Source of the DNA: an uncultured Pseudomonadota bacterium
Lineage (GTDB): Bacteria; Myxococcota_A; Bradymonadia; Bradymonadales; Bradymonadaceae
DNA: 39,346 bases
Reading direction: 5' to 3'
NCBI GenBank assembly: GCA_950059285.1
Contig: CATLTV010000026.1
Coordinates: 1 to 39,346 of the forward strand
Shown: positions 16,931-25,510 of the stretch, piece by piece
Layout of the letters: every line of letters starts with the position of its first letter
Position numbering within the stretch: position 1 is the stretch's first letter
Notes under the pieces: generated by a model
What the model was told of the DNA's origin: nothing
Databases searched by the model: none
What the model saw: the letters and a program-made list of their open reading frames with translations, nothing else
Program-made: the position numbers and the translations under genes

Positions 16931-19067
16931 AAGGCAAGTCCACAAGCAGAGGTACGCGGTAAGCCCAGCGGTCGATTGTCTCGGAGCCGCCGCCAAGAGA
17001 TCCTTCAAAACTCCAGCCCCAGGCATACGCCTCACCTGATGCTGTCTGAGCCACACTATGCAGGGCACCAATGCCCACGCTGCGCACATCGCTCAGACCA
17101 ATCACGGGCTCCATTGGGTGTGAGAGATTCTCTTCGCTGGAGACACCAAGCGTACCGTTGAGGTTCTGACCCCATCCATAGAGGAGATCCTGTGTGGTCA
17201 CGATAAAGCTCTGGTTTGCCTGTGCATAAATGCTTTTGAGGCCACCCTGAGCGTAAATTTGTGTGGCCACCATCACGGGGTCGCCAAGCATTTCTGGACC
17301 AACCTGAGTGCTTGCGTTGAGGCCCCAGGCCCAGAGAGAGCCATCTTTTGCAAGCGCGAGCACATGGTCACGACCTGTGGCAAGCATGGCAATTTCGGGG
17401 AGTCCAGCAACCACAGCAGGTGTGGGGTGTGATTCAGTGTCTTCCGTACCCACGGCAAGGTTTGCGTAACGATTGCGACCCCAGGCCCAGACCTGGCCTG
17501 ACGCATCAAGCGCGTAGGATGATTTTGAACCTGCCGCAACCTGTATAATATCTGTCAGCTCTGTGACCTGAGTAAAGACATCGCTGTCTACACCATCTCC
17601 ATAACCAAGCTGACCGCTGCTATTCTGACCACAGGTCCAGACAGAACCATCGGCGCGCAACACCATGGAGTGATCGTAGCCACGTGCGATTGCAACAGCG
17701 TTATCAATGCCAGGCACGCGTGTGGGAGCCAGACGATCCTCATCATCAAACTCCACTGTGGATGCATCACCAAGGCAAAGCTGGCCATCACCATTATCAC
17801 CCCAGGAGTAGACAGAACCGTCTGTACCAAGCACAAAGGATGTGTTTTGTGAGAAGATGATGGATGCGACATCTACCGAAGCATCGGGCAAGGGGAGGAG
17901 CACGGGGCTGCTGGCGTGTAATTCGTCACCAAGACTTGAGGTGTAACCAAGACCAAGCTGTCCCTTGTTATTGCGTCCAAATACATAGAGGTCTTGATCA
18001 AAGAGCACCGCCGAGTGTGAACCACCCGCAGCAGAGCGTGAACCATAGTTCAGCTCCATATTTTCCTCTGTGATGTTACCACCCTTGTCATAAGCAACGA
18101 CCGTGAACGTGTTCAAACCAGGTGCTAAATCACTGAGAGTAAATGTAAATTTATTCTCATCATCAAGTGAAAGCTCTGATGTGGTGTCACCCTGAACAAG
18201 CTCCACACGGTCAAGCTCGGACTCTTCCTCGACAACACCCTGTACCGTGATGGTGCGCACGAGCACATCCTGACCAAAAGAGTGTGTATCAAAGGTCACA
18301 ACAGGAGCGACATCATCCACGAGACGCTCAATGGTGATATTGACAGATTCAGAGGTAAGCTCACCAAGACGTGCAAGGAGGGTCAGATCATTGACACCTG
18401 CTGCGAGGTCAAGGGTGATGTCTGCTGTCCAGGATGTGTCGTCCTGTGCCCAGTCTGTGACGGAGGCGACCTCATCATTCACAAGGATATCAGGCTGTGC
18501 ATCTGCGGTGACCTGAAGGCTTACAGTAAGTTGTGCATCCCATGTTTGTGCGGGGATAGCATCCAAGGTGAGCGTGAGTACGGGTGCCGTTGCTGGAGTC
18601 GTGGCCACGAGGGTCACAGACTGTGAAACTTCCTCGTTGGTGGATGACGTTGCAATGACTTCAATCAGGTTATCGCCTTCCACGAGCGTGACCGAGAACG
18701 TGGTGGAGTTACCAGTGGTAATAGCTTCTTCCGAGGAGTGAACTTCCTGACCATTGAGCGTCACAATGAAGCTTGAAAGCTCTCCCGTGAGGACATCCAC
18801 CTCAACATCCACGGTATTTCCAGTGGCATAATCCGAACCAGAATGATTCAGCGCAAAGGTGAGCTCTTCCTGTACGGTTTCACCCCTCATATCATCCTCG
18901 CCCATGTCCTCCAGACAGTTCGCACCCTCACATTCGGTGTCGTGGTTATCATGGTTGTCGTGGTTTGACTGTGTGGTGTCTTCATTGTTGGAAGATGGTC
19001 CACACGCGGTGGTCAGGAAGGCACATGTACAGGCGATAAGTAACAGGGATGTATGATGGAAACGCAT
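16917..19067 (-). CDS. RCC1-repeat lipoprotein with N-terminal Ig-like domains
   Basis: A 716-aa lipoprotein. Signal peptide ending LTTAC, an Asn/His/Asp-rich linker (repeated DNHDN units), two or three Ig-like domains (about 60-350; motifs such as VTLNGQEV and LAPGLNTFTVVAYDKGGN), then seven RCC1 blades with signatures GRNNKGQLGLG, GDNGDGQLCLG, GQNSSGQLGYG, GRNRYANLAVG, GLNASTQVG, GQNLNGTLG and GWSFEGSLG. RCC1 propellers are binding scaffolds; in bacterial lipoproteins the partner is unknown. The start at 19067 has GAGG about 9 nt upstream; an ATG at 19088 is less likely. It is the first gene of a two-gene operon with the di-haem oxidoreductase, 46 bp downstream of a Fur-like box. Confidence 0.85.
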   Translation of the reverse strand: MRFHHTSLLLIACTCAFLTTACGPSSNNEDTTQSNHDNHDNHDTECEGANCLEDMGEDDMRGETVQEELTFALNHSGSDYATGNTVDVEVDVLTGELSSFIVTLNGQEVHSSEEAITTGNSTTFSVTLVEGDNLIEVIATSSTNEEVSQSVTLVATTPATAPVLTLTLDAIPAQTWDAQLTVSLQVTADAQPDILVNDEVASVTDWAQDDTSWTADITLDLAAGVNDLTLLARLGELTSESVNITIERLVDDVAPVVTFDTHSFGQDVLVRTITVQGVVEEESELDRVELVQGDTTSELSLDDENKFTFTLSDLAPGLNTFTVVAYDKGGNITEENMELNYGSRSAAGGSHSAVLFDQDLYVFGRNNKGQLGLGYTSSLGDELHASSPVLLPLPDASVDVASIIFSQNTSFVLGTDGSVYSWGDNGDGQLCLGDASTVEFDDEDRLAPTRVPGIDNAVAIARGYDHSMVLRADGSVWTCGQNSSGQLGYGDGVDSDVFTQVTELTDIIQVAAGSKSSYALDASGQVWAWGRNRYANLAVGTEDTESHPTPAVVAGLPEIAMLATGRDHVLALAKDGSLWAWGLNASTQVGPEMLGDPVMVATQIYAQGGLKSIYAQANQSFIVTTQDLLYGWGQNLNGTLGVSSEENLSHPMEPVIGLSDVRSVGIGALHSVAQTASGEAYAWGWSFEGSLGGGSETIDRWAYRVPLLVDLPYADQ

Positions 19068-19112
19068 AATTGAGAGCCTCAAAAACATAAGGATGTGTTC
19101 ACAAAGTTAAAT

Positions 19113-19143
19113 ATTGAAATTGATAATTGTTATCAATTTCAAT
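19113..19143. promoter_or_regulatory. Near-consensus Fur box between divergent genes
   Basis: The core TGATAATTGTTATCA (19121-19135) matches the 7-1-7 Fur consensus TGATAATNATTATCA at 13 of the 14 defined positions. It sits within a 31-nt palindrome with 14 of 15 pairs matched. It lies 46 bp upstream of the RCC1 lipoprotein start and about 185 bp upstream of the divergent WYL regulator, so the lipoprotein operon is the likelier target. Confidence 0.7.
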
Positions 19144-19327
19144 TCTGGCTTGTATGTGACTCGATTATTGCTGTCAACAGAGATCCTGATTCTTTTTTAC
19201 GAAAAACTGTCAGTGACGTGAGGCTTGAGGGCTCTACAGCTCTGAGAGGATGAAAAGCGCTCTTGTGCTGAATAAAACTCTCTAATATGAATACACGAGA
19301 AAATATTCTCAAACAGAGGGAAAATGG

Positions 19328-20431
19328 ATGCCATCATCAGATAATAAATCGATCAATTATGCGCGTATTATGCATCGACTGCTGATCAATCCACGTGGGT
19401 GGAACTTGAACGACATGTGCAAGGAATTTGGGATCACAAAGCGCACGTGGCGTAATTACAAGAATGAGCTTGAGCATCTCCCGGAGCTGTTGGACAGACA
19501 GGGTGAATCCATGCTGGAATATGCTGGCTCGGGCTCGAACAGAGTGATACGACTTCGCGCAGACATGCCCTCAAGTGGTTCAAGCCATTCTGGATTTCGC
19601 TCAAGACTTGTCGCGATGCACTTCGCACGCAAGATGTTTACACACCTCAAGGATACCCCTGTTGGCGAGGAGATCGAGCTACTTCTCAATCGCTTTGAAG
19701 AAACCTTTCGTGATGTCCATGTCGTGCGCAGAGCCCTCAAGGGAGCTGACCGTAAACTGCATGTAATTGATGGCGCGAGCAAGGATTACAGCCAGCACGG
19801 CGAGGTCATTGCAAAGCTGGTGGATGCCACTCTGCGAGAGCGTGTGATTCGTGGTGAGTACAAGGCATCCTGGTCGCGCGATGGCGAGCACAGAATAAGC
19901 GAGCTTGAACCTCTGTCCCTTGTGAGCTCCTCGGGTGCACTTTATCTCCTGGCTCGTACACGCAAGTATATTGGCCTTGAGGAAGACAATAACGCCAGCG
20001 GCAAACCTCACGACAAAGAGGTTATCCTGACCTTTGCAGTGGATCGATTTTTGAGTGTGGAGGTGCTTGATGAGAGCTTTGAATATCCATCATCCGAAGC
20101 ATTTGACCCTGAAGACTTCTTTGAAGGTGAGTTTGGTTTATATCAACGTCATGACAGCGAGCCAATTCGTGTAGAGGTGGTGTTTTCAAAGGTGGCGTGG
20201 TTACAACAATATTTGCAAGAACGCACATGGCATAAAACACAACGATTTGAAGATCTTGATGATGGTCGACTGAAGATGACCTTCACCGTGGGCGACATGG
20301 GAAGCGTATGGCCCTGGATTCGCAGCTTTGGCAGTGACATTGAAGTGCTTAAACCCGAAGGCCCAATTCCCATGAACAGTCATGAGCAACGCGAATGGCG
20401 CCACCGCTCACGAAGCAATACTTTTTATTAA
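19328..20431 (+). CDS. WYL-domain transcriptional regulator
   Basis: A 367-aa protein with an N-terminal helix-turn-helix (about 15-55; LNDMCKEFGITKRTWRNYKN), a helical linker, and a WYL-type ligand-sensing domain (about 150-225; ELEPLSLVSSSGALYLLART, where the classical W-Y-L triad is replaced by A-L-Y-L), followed by a WCX-like C-terminal extension (about 285-355). Such proteins usually repress or activate defence or stress genes in response to nucleotides or nucleic acids. GAGGG lies 7 nt before the chosen ATG. It diverges from the Fur-boxed RCC1 operon and could act on it, but that is inference. No terminator-like hairpin follows. Confidence 0.8.
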   Translation: MPSSDNKSINYARIMHRLLINPRGWNLNDMCKEFGITKRTWRNYKNELEHLPELLDRQGESMLEYAGSGSNRVIRLRADMPSSGSSHSGFRSRLVAMHFARKMFTHLKDTPVGEEIELLLNRFEETFRDVHVVRRALKGADRKLHVIDGASKDYSQHGEVIAKLVDATLRERVIRGEYKASWSRDGEHRISELEPLSLVSSSGALYLLARTRKYIGLEEDNNASGKPHDKEVILTFAVDRFLSVEVLDESFEYPSSEAFDPEDFFEGEFGLYQRHDSEPIRVEVVFSKVAWLQQYLQERTWHKTQRFEDLDDGRLKMTFTVGDMGSVWPWIRSFGSDIEVLKPEGPIPMNSHEQREWRHRSRSNTFY

Positions 20432-20444
20432 TATTTTTGTATAT

Positions 20445-20549
20445 TTAGACTTCCAAAACTTGCCACAGCTCTTCGGGCGCATGTTGATCCGTTTTGAACT
20501 CACCTGCGAGCCCAGGTGGAGCAGGGCGGTTATCGAAGTTATTAACTAC
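20445..20549 (-). pseudogene. Possible gene remnant (C-terminal fragment)
   Basis: An open stretch of about 34 codons on the minus strand reads as protein-like sequence (segments FDNRPAPPGLAGEF and APEELWQVLEV) and ends in TAA at 20445, but is closed by an in-frame TGA just upstream and has no start codon or ribosome-binding site. It resembles the edge of a small beta-barrel or cupin-type domain, though I cannot assign it. It may be a decayed fragment. Confidence 0.3.
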
Positions 20550-20631
20550 AGTGTATCATAAAGTTGGAGATCGTGGCGAGCACTACATGGTTCAGCGAGT
20601 TGTTAGCTTGCTGTTTTATGGGTTAGCCAGT

Positions 20632-21162
20632 TCAAGCAGATGAGGTCTCAGTCGGTGTGAAGTTCCAATGCAGTGGGAGGTCTTGAGAGCATACAGCACA
20701 CTCAAACCATTGCTCTTTGATAAGGTTGCGCTGCCCGCAATGCGTGCATAGTCGAAACATGAATGAGCGTGTGAATCGCCCAGGATGGGGGATCCTGGCT
20801 TTTTCGAGGGCTACCTGCACCTCAAGCCAGCAGTCAGGCTCAGGACAGAAGCCTGTAGACTGGTTAGAGATGTCAATGAGTTGGATTTGCGAGGTCAGCT
20901 CGAACGTTGCCTCTCCAGCAGCTAAAACAGGTCCTCCAGCAGCACAAGCAACGTGTTCACTGTGTCTATCTGCTATTAAAAATTGATGGCTTGGGGTGAC
21001 AGTAAAAGTTACCGTGATACAGTTGTCTATGTCTGGATGAATTTGATGGGCCTGCATCCAGGCACGGATATCCTGGGTCGAGCGCAATATCGTACCCATA
21101 GGTTGATTTTGGACATCTTTGAGGATCTGGAGCGGGCCTACGTAATGGTATAAACGACTCAT
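20632..21162 (-). CDS. Conserved hypothetical protein with C-terminal zinc ribbon
   Basis: A 176-aa cytosolic protein. The N-terminus (YHYVGPLQI) and the central segment (IDISNQSTGFCPEPDCW, followed by LEKARIPHPGRF) are reminiscent of a widespread uncharacterised family, and the C-terminus has a four-Cys zinc ribbon (CTHCGQRN and CAVCSQDLP). No signal peptide or catalytic motif is visible. Only a weak AAAG-rich site precedes the ATG. It stands alone, with no same-strand neighbour close enough to form an operon. Confidence 0.7.
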   Translation of the reverse strand: MSRLYHYVGPLQILKDVQNQPMGTILRSTQDIRAWMQAHQIHPDIDNCITVTFTVTPSHQFLIADRHSEHVACAAGGPVLAAGEATFELTSQIQLIDISNQSTGFCPEPDCWLEVQVALEKARIPHPGRFTRSFMFRLCTHCGQRNLIKEQWFECAVCSQDLPLHWNFTPTETSSA

Positions 21163-21220
21163 TTTTTCTTTCTGTGTTATTTGGAATACGATGGGTTAGA
21201 TATGTACACAAAAGCGTTTC

Positions 21221-21386
21221 TAGAGCGTGATGAAGAAAGAAATGGAAGAAGAAAAGCGAAGGAGAAGGCGCGGAGTTCGAGGAACAAAAACCAAGAATAG
21301 TAGCTATGTTACATTCTGATTTTGTGACACTGAAATCCTCGCTTTCCACGAGCTTTTCCTTCCAAATTCTTCTTTATTACGCTCTA
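21221..21386. mobile_element. MITE-like element, 166 bp, TA ends
   Basis: The left arm 21221-21257 (starting TAGAGCGTGATGAAGAA) and the right arm 21352-21386 (ending TTCTTTATTACGCTCTA) are imperfect inverted copies over about 35 bp. Both ends are TA, which fits insertion at a TA dinucleotide as made by IS630/mariner-type transposases. The centre has no gene. An alternative is a long degenerate hairpin of another kind. Confidence 0.45.
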
Positions 21387-21644
21387 AACCGCGTAAAACG
21401 ATGATTCCCTATATCTTCAATTGGATACGATGATGCGTTTTTCAACGATATAAATACGAGTTTGCACGATCGACTCAGGATACCTTCCCACTTTGATTAA
21501 GAGAGTCAACTTGAGAGCATCAAGTGCATACAGGTTGAGCTCTCATAGATAAAAAATTCTTATGACCTGCTACTTCCATAGGAGCAGAAAGCAAGCTAAC
21601 CGTTATTACACTGACCCAAGCCAGAGACGTAAGAAGACGAACGG
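21387..21644. other. Non-coding stretch
   Basis: No gene, hairpin or recognisable regulatory site is seen between the MITE-like element and the 3' end of the gene at 21645. Confidence 0.4.
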
Positions 21645-22085
21645 CTAGGGACTATACACAAAGTTCAAGAATGCTATTTGAGATGGAAGATGTTGAATGG
21701 TTTCGAGAAGTTGAGCTACATACCAATTAATATCTGTAAAGCCTTGCTCTGTTTTGCGTCTATTTATTGTGGCTAATATGCTGAATTCTAATTTGTTTTT
21801 GATTAAAAGAATAACGCCATGGTTGCTTTGTTGCCAATAAAGTTCCAAACCAATGAGCTCATGTGCCTGCTCTTTATTGTGAATCAGTTCAGAGAGTTCG
21901 TTTGAACTGAGTGGTGAGGAGCACCAATCAAAGCAGTCTTCATCTCCTAAAGGAAGGTAATTGGTTTGTCCTTCAAGGTAGGGAGAATGTAACGACCATC
22001 CTGCATCCAAAAAAGCTTGTACGAGTTCATTTGTATTTGAATGAGTACCTGATAACACAATGTCAAAACTGGCATGTACGGACAT
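21645..22085 (-). CDS. Hypothetical protein
   Basis: A 146-aa cytosolic protein of mixed alpha/beta appearance (segments SFDIVLSGTHSNTNELVQAF and HGVILLIKNKLEFSILATIN). GGAG lies 5 nt before the ATG, supporting the start. No family is recognised and no same-strand neighbour is close. Its surroundings hold mobile-element debris, so it may be an accessory gene. Confidence 0.6.
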   Translation of the reverse strand: MSVHASFDIVLSGTHSNTNELVQAFLDAGWSLHSPYLEGQTNYLPLGDEDCFDWCSSPLSSNELSELIHNKEQAHELIGLELYWQQSNHGVILLIKNKLEFSILATINRRKTEQGFTDINWYVAQLLETIQHLPSQIAFLNFVYSP

Positions 22086-22685
22086 ATAAACTCCATATCA
22101 GGCTTGAGTAGATAAGGGCCTCGCCCAGATGTATCCAACGATGGATGCTAACTTACTAGTTGAAGTGAATGGGGTTTGTTTGTTGATAGAATTACTTGTA
22201 AGAGTTGAAATTTTAAAGATACTAATAAGGTGTAAGATGCTTGGAGTGAATAAGCAAACCTTGTATTTGAATGTTACATGGATGAGTCTGTTTGGTCATC
22301 AAAACAACAAGCAAAATTCTTCGTGGTTGAGTGTTTGAATGGGAGATTGCATTTGGGTTTGAAGCACTGAAAACCGTGCGTAGTCAGTGTAACCGTATTG
22401 AGCTTGTAGGCAAGAAGTAGACGAGGACGAAGCGTGGGTAAACTGTACAGGTTTGCGCGCTTCATTTATCGTCTTTTGGATAAGAGAGGGGGTGGCCACC
22501 CCCTCTCTTTCGAGCACGGTGAACCTGATACTGAGCCATGCCACACGAGCATGAAGGTGAGATGAGGTCCCGTGCTCTTTTGATTCGAGATGCTAAGCCC
22601 GAACCCTATCTGAGGCACAGTTTAACCTCTGGAGCCTGTCTAAACAAGCTGTGGTGTCGCATCTCCTTTGTTCTGGAGCTTTTTC
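22086..22685. other. Non-coding stretch upstream of an IS110 remnant
   Basis: Several short frames occur but none has a ribosome-binding site or a recognisable sequence. The segment contains a 28-nt perfect palindrome (22482-22509). In intact IS110-group elements the non-coding left end upstream of the transposase encodes the bridge RNA; about 22510-22685 would be the matching place, but I cannot identify the RNA loops. Confidence 0.4.
22482..22509. terminator. Perfect 28-nt palindrome
   Basis: AAGAGAGGGGGTG (22482-22494) is mirrored by its complement ending at 22509, with GC at the centre. It lacks a clear adjacent gene, so it may be a terminator relic, a mobile-element boundary, or a protein-binding site. 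Confidence 0.4.
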
Positions 22686-23021
22686 ATGGCCTTTTTTGTT
22701 GGAATCGACGTCTCTAAACTTACTCTCGAAGCGTGCAAACTCTGTGATGGCAAGCCCTTGCACCGCAAGTTTCCTCATTCTCCTTCTGGATTCCGGGCGC
22801 TTTTGTCCTGGATCGCCAGGGATGCTGCTTCGCACACTGTGATGCTTGCCATGGAAGCCACGGGGTCCTACCATCTTCCTCTTACACACTTTGCTCATGC
22901 CCATGACCTTCGTGTGTTTGTCCTCAATCCCACGCGGCTCAAGCACTATGCGCACAGTCAACCTCGACGCGCCAAGACTGATCGTGAAGATGCACGGCTA
23001 AGAGGGGCAAAAATTTACTAG
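22686..23021 (+). pseudogene. Truncated IS110-family transposase
   Basis: About 111 residues of the N-terminal RuvC-like DEDD domain: D in FVGIDVSK, E in MLAMEATGSYH and D in RAKTDREDA, plus the typical RVFVLNPTRLKHY segment. An intact transposase is over 300 aa; the catalytic domain's end and the C-terminal Ser domain are missing, and the frame runs into unrelated codons (RGAKIY) after about 23001. GGAG lies 7 nt before the ATG. It cannot transpose by itself. Confidence 0.85.
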
Positions 23022-23072
23022 AGTGAATGAGAGTAAAGCCCATGCATCAGACACACAAAACAGGAGCTGACC

Positions 23073-24185
23073 ACGAGAGTTTCATATCAAGTTCACGGGC
23101 TCTATTTACTTACACTGAGTCTTTGTATGGCCTGTGGTCAAGATGTTGCCTCCTCTTCATCGTCTGAATATCAAGATATGATGATCGACGGTTTTGTGTC
23201 TGATTTCAACAGGGTGGATGCAGGTGCTGAGCGTGACCAAAACCACGATGACAAAGATGCAACCTCAACATTTGATATGTCACACGACCTACGTGTGTAT
23301 CATCCAAAAGACAGCTCGGATGATCTTGAGGATCTGAGTGACATGTCTTCTGATGCGGATGCTGATGAGGGATATCGTCCAGGATATGAGCCTTGTGAAT
23401 GTGACTTTGACAACGCGCAATGTTCGTCCAACACATGTTATTTAAAAGAGTCTACATGTCAGGAAGCTACAGATTGCCCTGAAGGGTTTCTCTGCACATT
23501 TACCAATATTTGCGTATGTGACTTTCAAAACCTGGATTGCCGCCCCAACTGTACAGTTGTAGAAGATTGTCCTGGTGATCAAGACAAGCAAATTTGCGAC
23601 CCCTCTGGGCATTGCGCACCTCGCCCTACATGTGATGCGGATTCACACTGTCCTTCTGGGCAGTGGTGTTTTGATCACTATTGTGAACCTGCTGGCTCGA
23701 CTCCCGACCGACAATACTGCGACACACATCATGAATGTCAATCGGGTTTTTGCTACTTCCTTGAAGGTGTTCAACAATGCGTTCCACGATGTTTATCCGA
23801 TGCTGACTGTATGTCAGGTGAATCGTGTGAAGTAACGCGTTTCAACGTATGTATTGATCATGACTTTGGTGAATGCACAGTCTCATGTCCTGATCATTAT
23901 GATTGCCATGGCAACCAATGCGTTCCCCCACGATGTTTGAGAGAAGAAGACTGCCAATTAGGGAGTTGTTATCTTGAGCCCAGGAGTGGGAATGGCGAGT
24001 GTATTGAGGATGGGAATCCAGGATGTAAGCGACAGGAGTTTCGTAGTTCCTTGGACCAAAACAATCCACGCTGCTACATCTACAAACAATGTAATAATGA
24101 CAGTGATTGTCCATCACCCTACACATGTCAAGACAATGGATGGCCTGGTATTGGCTTTAAAATGCTTTGTGGACGTACACCTTAA
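23073..24185 (+). CDS. Cys-rich repeat lipoprotein, apparent ACG start
   Basis: A protein of about 370 aa with a Ser/Asp-rich linker (about 25-105) and then about eight Cys-rich modules (patterns such as C-x2-DADC-x-SGESC and C-x3-SDCPSPYTC) typical of exported proteins of Bradymonadota and Myxococcota. The first ATG (23127) gives only MACGQD and no signal peptide. Reading upstream in frame yields a full lipoprotein signal (YLLTLSLCMAC) that begins at an ACG codon at 23073, with AGGAG 6 nt upstream; no ATG, GTG or TTG lies in frame back to the stop at 23034. The frame therefore either uses ACG or has lost its ATG by a T-to-C change. The disulfide-rich part would fold outside the cytoplasm. 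Confidence 0.8.
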   Translation, partial: TRVSYQVHGLYLLTLSLCMACGQDVASSSSSEYQDMMIDGFVSDFNRVDAGAERDQNHDDKDATSTFDMSHDLRVYHPKDSSDDLEDLSDMSSDADADEGYRPGYEPCECDFDNAQCSSNTCYLKESTCQEATDCPEGFLCTFTNICVCDFQNLDCRPNCTVVEDCPGDQDKQICDPSGHCAPRPTCDADSHCPSGQWCFDHYCEPAGSTPDRQYCDTHHECQSGFCYFLEGVQQCVPRCLSDADCMSGESCEVTRFNVCIDHDFGECTVSCPDHYDCHGNQCVPPRCLREEDCQLGSCYLEPRSGNGECIEDGNPGCKRQEFRSSLDQNNPRCYIYKQCNNDSDCPSPYTCQDNGWPGIGFKMLCGRTP

Positions 24186-24411
24186 CACTATCACCTTTGA
24201 TATAATTTCCGCTCGCTTCTGCTTCCTCGCACAATAAGCCACCTAACCATTTTAAGCTATGCTGCGAGCCGGTGCAAAGCATACGTCTATACGATGTAAG
24301 CACTTTATCCTTGTGTAAGATCAACGGCGAGACATGCGGCGAGACTATATCAGCGAGTTGTTGGGCCGCCGCGACAGGAGGCCATTGACCCTCATTCTGG
24401 TTTACAACGCT

Positions 24412-24981
24412 TCACTCGCTTTCTTCGGTTGCATTGGCTGGTTGTACATCTTCTTCCTCCTCTTCGATAGGCGGCGAGCCGTACATCAAATTAGTCGCAA
24501 GCTCTGCTATATCCTTAGCTGTTGTCCGTTTTTCCTCAATGGTAGTGGGTCTTCCATGAACAGGTTTAGTCTTTGTGTTCTCTGGTTGTGCCTTTGGCAT
24601 CTTTTTTAATGCCTCAATGTCTTCTGGAGATGGTGACATGGATGGTACTTTGCTGGCTCCTTGCTTTTTTTGAGTGTTCACTGTGGGTTCTACAGCAGAG
24701 GGCTTGGGTGTATGCGAGGAGCTTGAGTCACATGCAAACAAGGTCATGCTTACACCGAGTGTGGTGAGCAGAACTGCTGATTTCCCGCGTATCGTGTGGT
24801 GTGACGTGGAGGATTTACTCTGAGCGCTTTTGAGTATGGAAGAAGCAAACGTCTGATTACAGAAAGGGCAAACGCTTTCGGCGAGGGAGTGTGCTTTGAC
24901 GGAGAAATGAGTCCTACACGATGGACACAGCACAAGTCCAGAACGCGAGATGTGAGGTGTTTTGCTTTGCTTCTGTTTCAT
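24412..24981 (-). CDS. Zinc-ribbon protein with one membrane segment
   Basis: A 189-aa protein with a four-Cys zinc ribbon at 19-41 (LCPSCRTHF and CPFCNQTF), a basic stretch, one hydrophobic helix (SAVLLTTLGVSMTLFAC, about 69-85) and a Pro/Lys-rich tail ending in an acidic run (EEEEED). The predicted topology puts the ribbon in the cytoplasm and the tail outside. GGAGG lies 8 nt before the ATG. The role is unknown; the hydrophobic helix ends in FAC, but its distance from the N-terminus makes lipidation doubtful. Confidence 0.7.
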   Translation of the reverse strand: MKQKQSKTPHISRSGLVLCPSCRTHFSVKAHSLAESVCPFCNQTFASSILKSAQSKSSTSHHTIRGKSAVLLTTLGVSMTLFACDSSSSHTPKPSAVEPTVNTQKKQGASKVPSMSPSPEDIEALKKMPKAQPENTKTKPVHGRPTTIEEKRTTAKDIAELATNLMYGSPPIEEEEEDVQPANATEESE

Positions 24982-25510
24982 TGTTCTGTCCTCCCATTAT
25001 AGTAGCTCGGAGTGTAGTGTTCACAGCAACTTTTATGATGCTGAATTACAAAATGTTAACGTTCCTTCATCAGACACATTTTAACGATAAATCATGGATT
25101 TGTCGAATCAAGCGGCCTAACACCTGTCTTATCATCGACTCCACCATCCCTGACCCGCATGGTTGCTTGCTTGTTCTTCTCGTACTCATCGTAATTCATA
25201 TGCTCCGCATGGGTCTGAAAGTAACCCATCATACTCTTGACTCCTTCGGCCAGTGTCATGTAGTGCTCACAAAATCCTGAAATATCTACTTTTTCCATTG
25301 AGAATGAAGCGCACTTGAGTGCGCCTGCGTCTTTGTGCTTATTCAGAACCTACTGTACAGCACTCATGTCTACTGATAAAAATATCGGGCTTGAGTACCT
25401 TATTGTTTGAATGGTGATTGGAACACACATTCAAAGCTTGTTTATCGCCTTGAAGGATGGCGCAGTCTGATTTTATCACTGCACATTGTTCACAGTTGAG
25501 GATTATATTC
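24982..25510. other. Intergenic stretch, no supported gene
   Basis: A minus-strand frame at 25092-25298 (68 codons, beginning MEKVDISGFC) reads like a protein but has no ribosome-binding site. A Cys-rich minus-strand frame at 25339-25530 overlaps the next gene's start. A short inverted repeat lies at 25309-25324. Neither frame is reported as a gene. Confidence 0.4.

Noticed and set aside
22299-22544. Minus-strand frame of 81 codons
   Set aside because: It runs through the 28-nt palindrome, has no ribosome-binding site and no family resemblance.
25092-25298. Minus-strand frame of 68 codons
   Set aside because: It reads like a protein, but it has no ribosome-binding site, family or conserved context.
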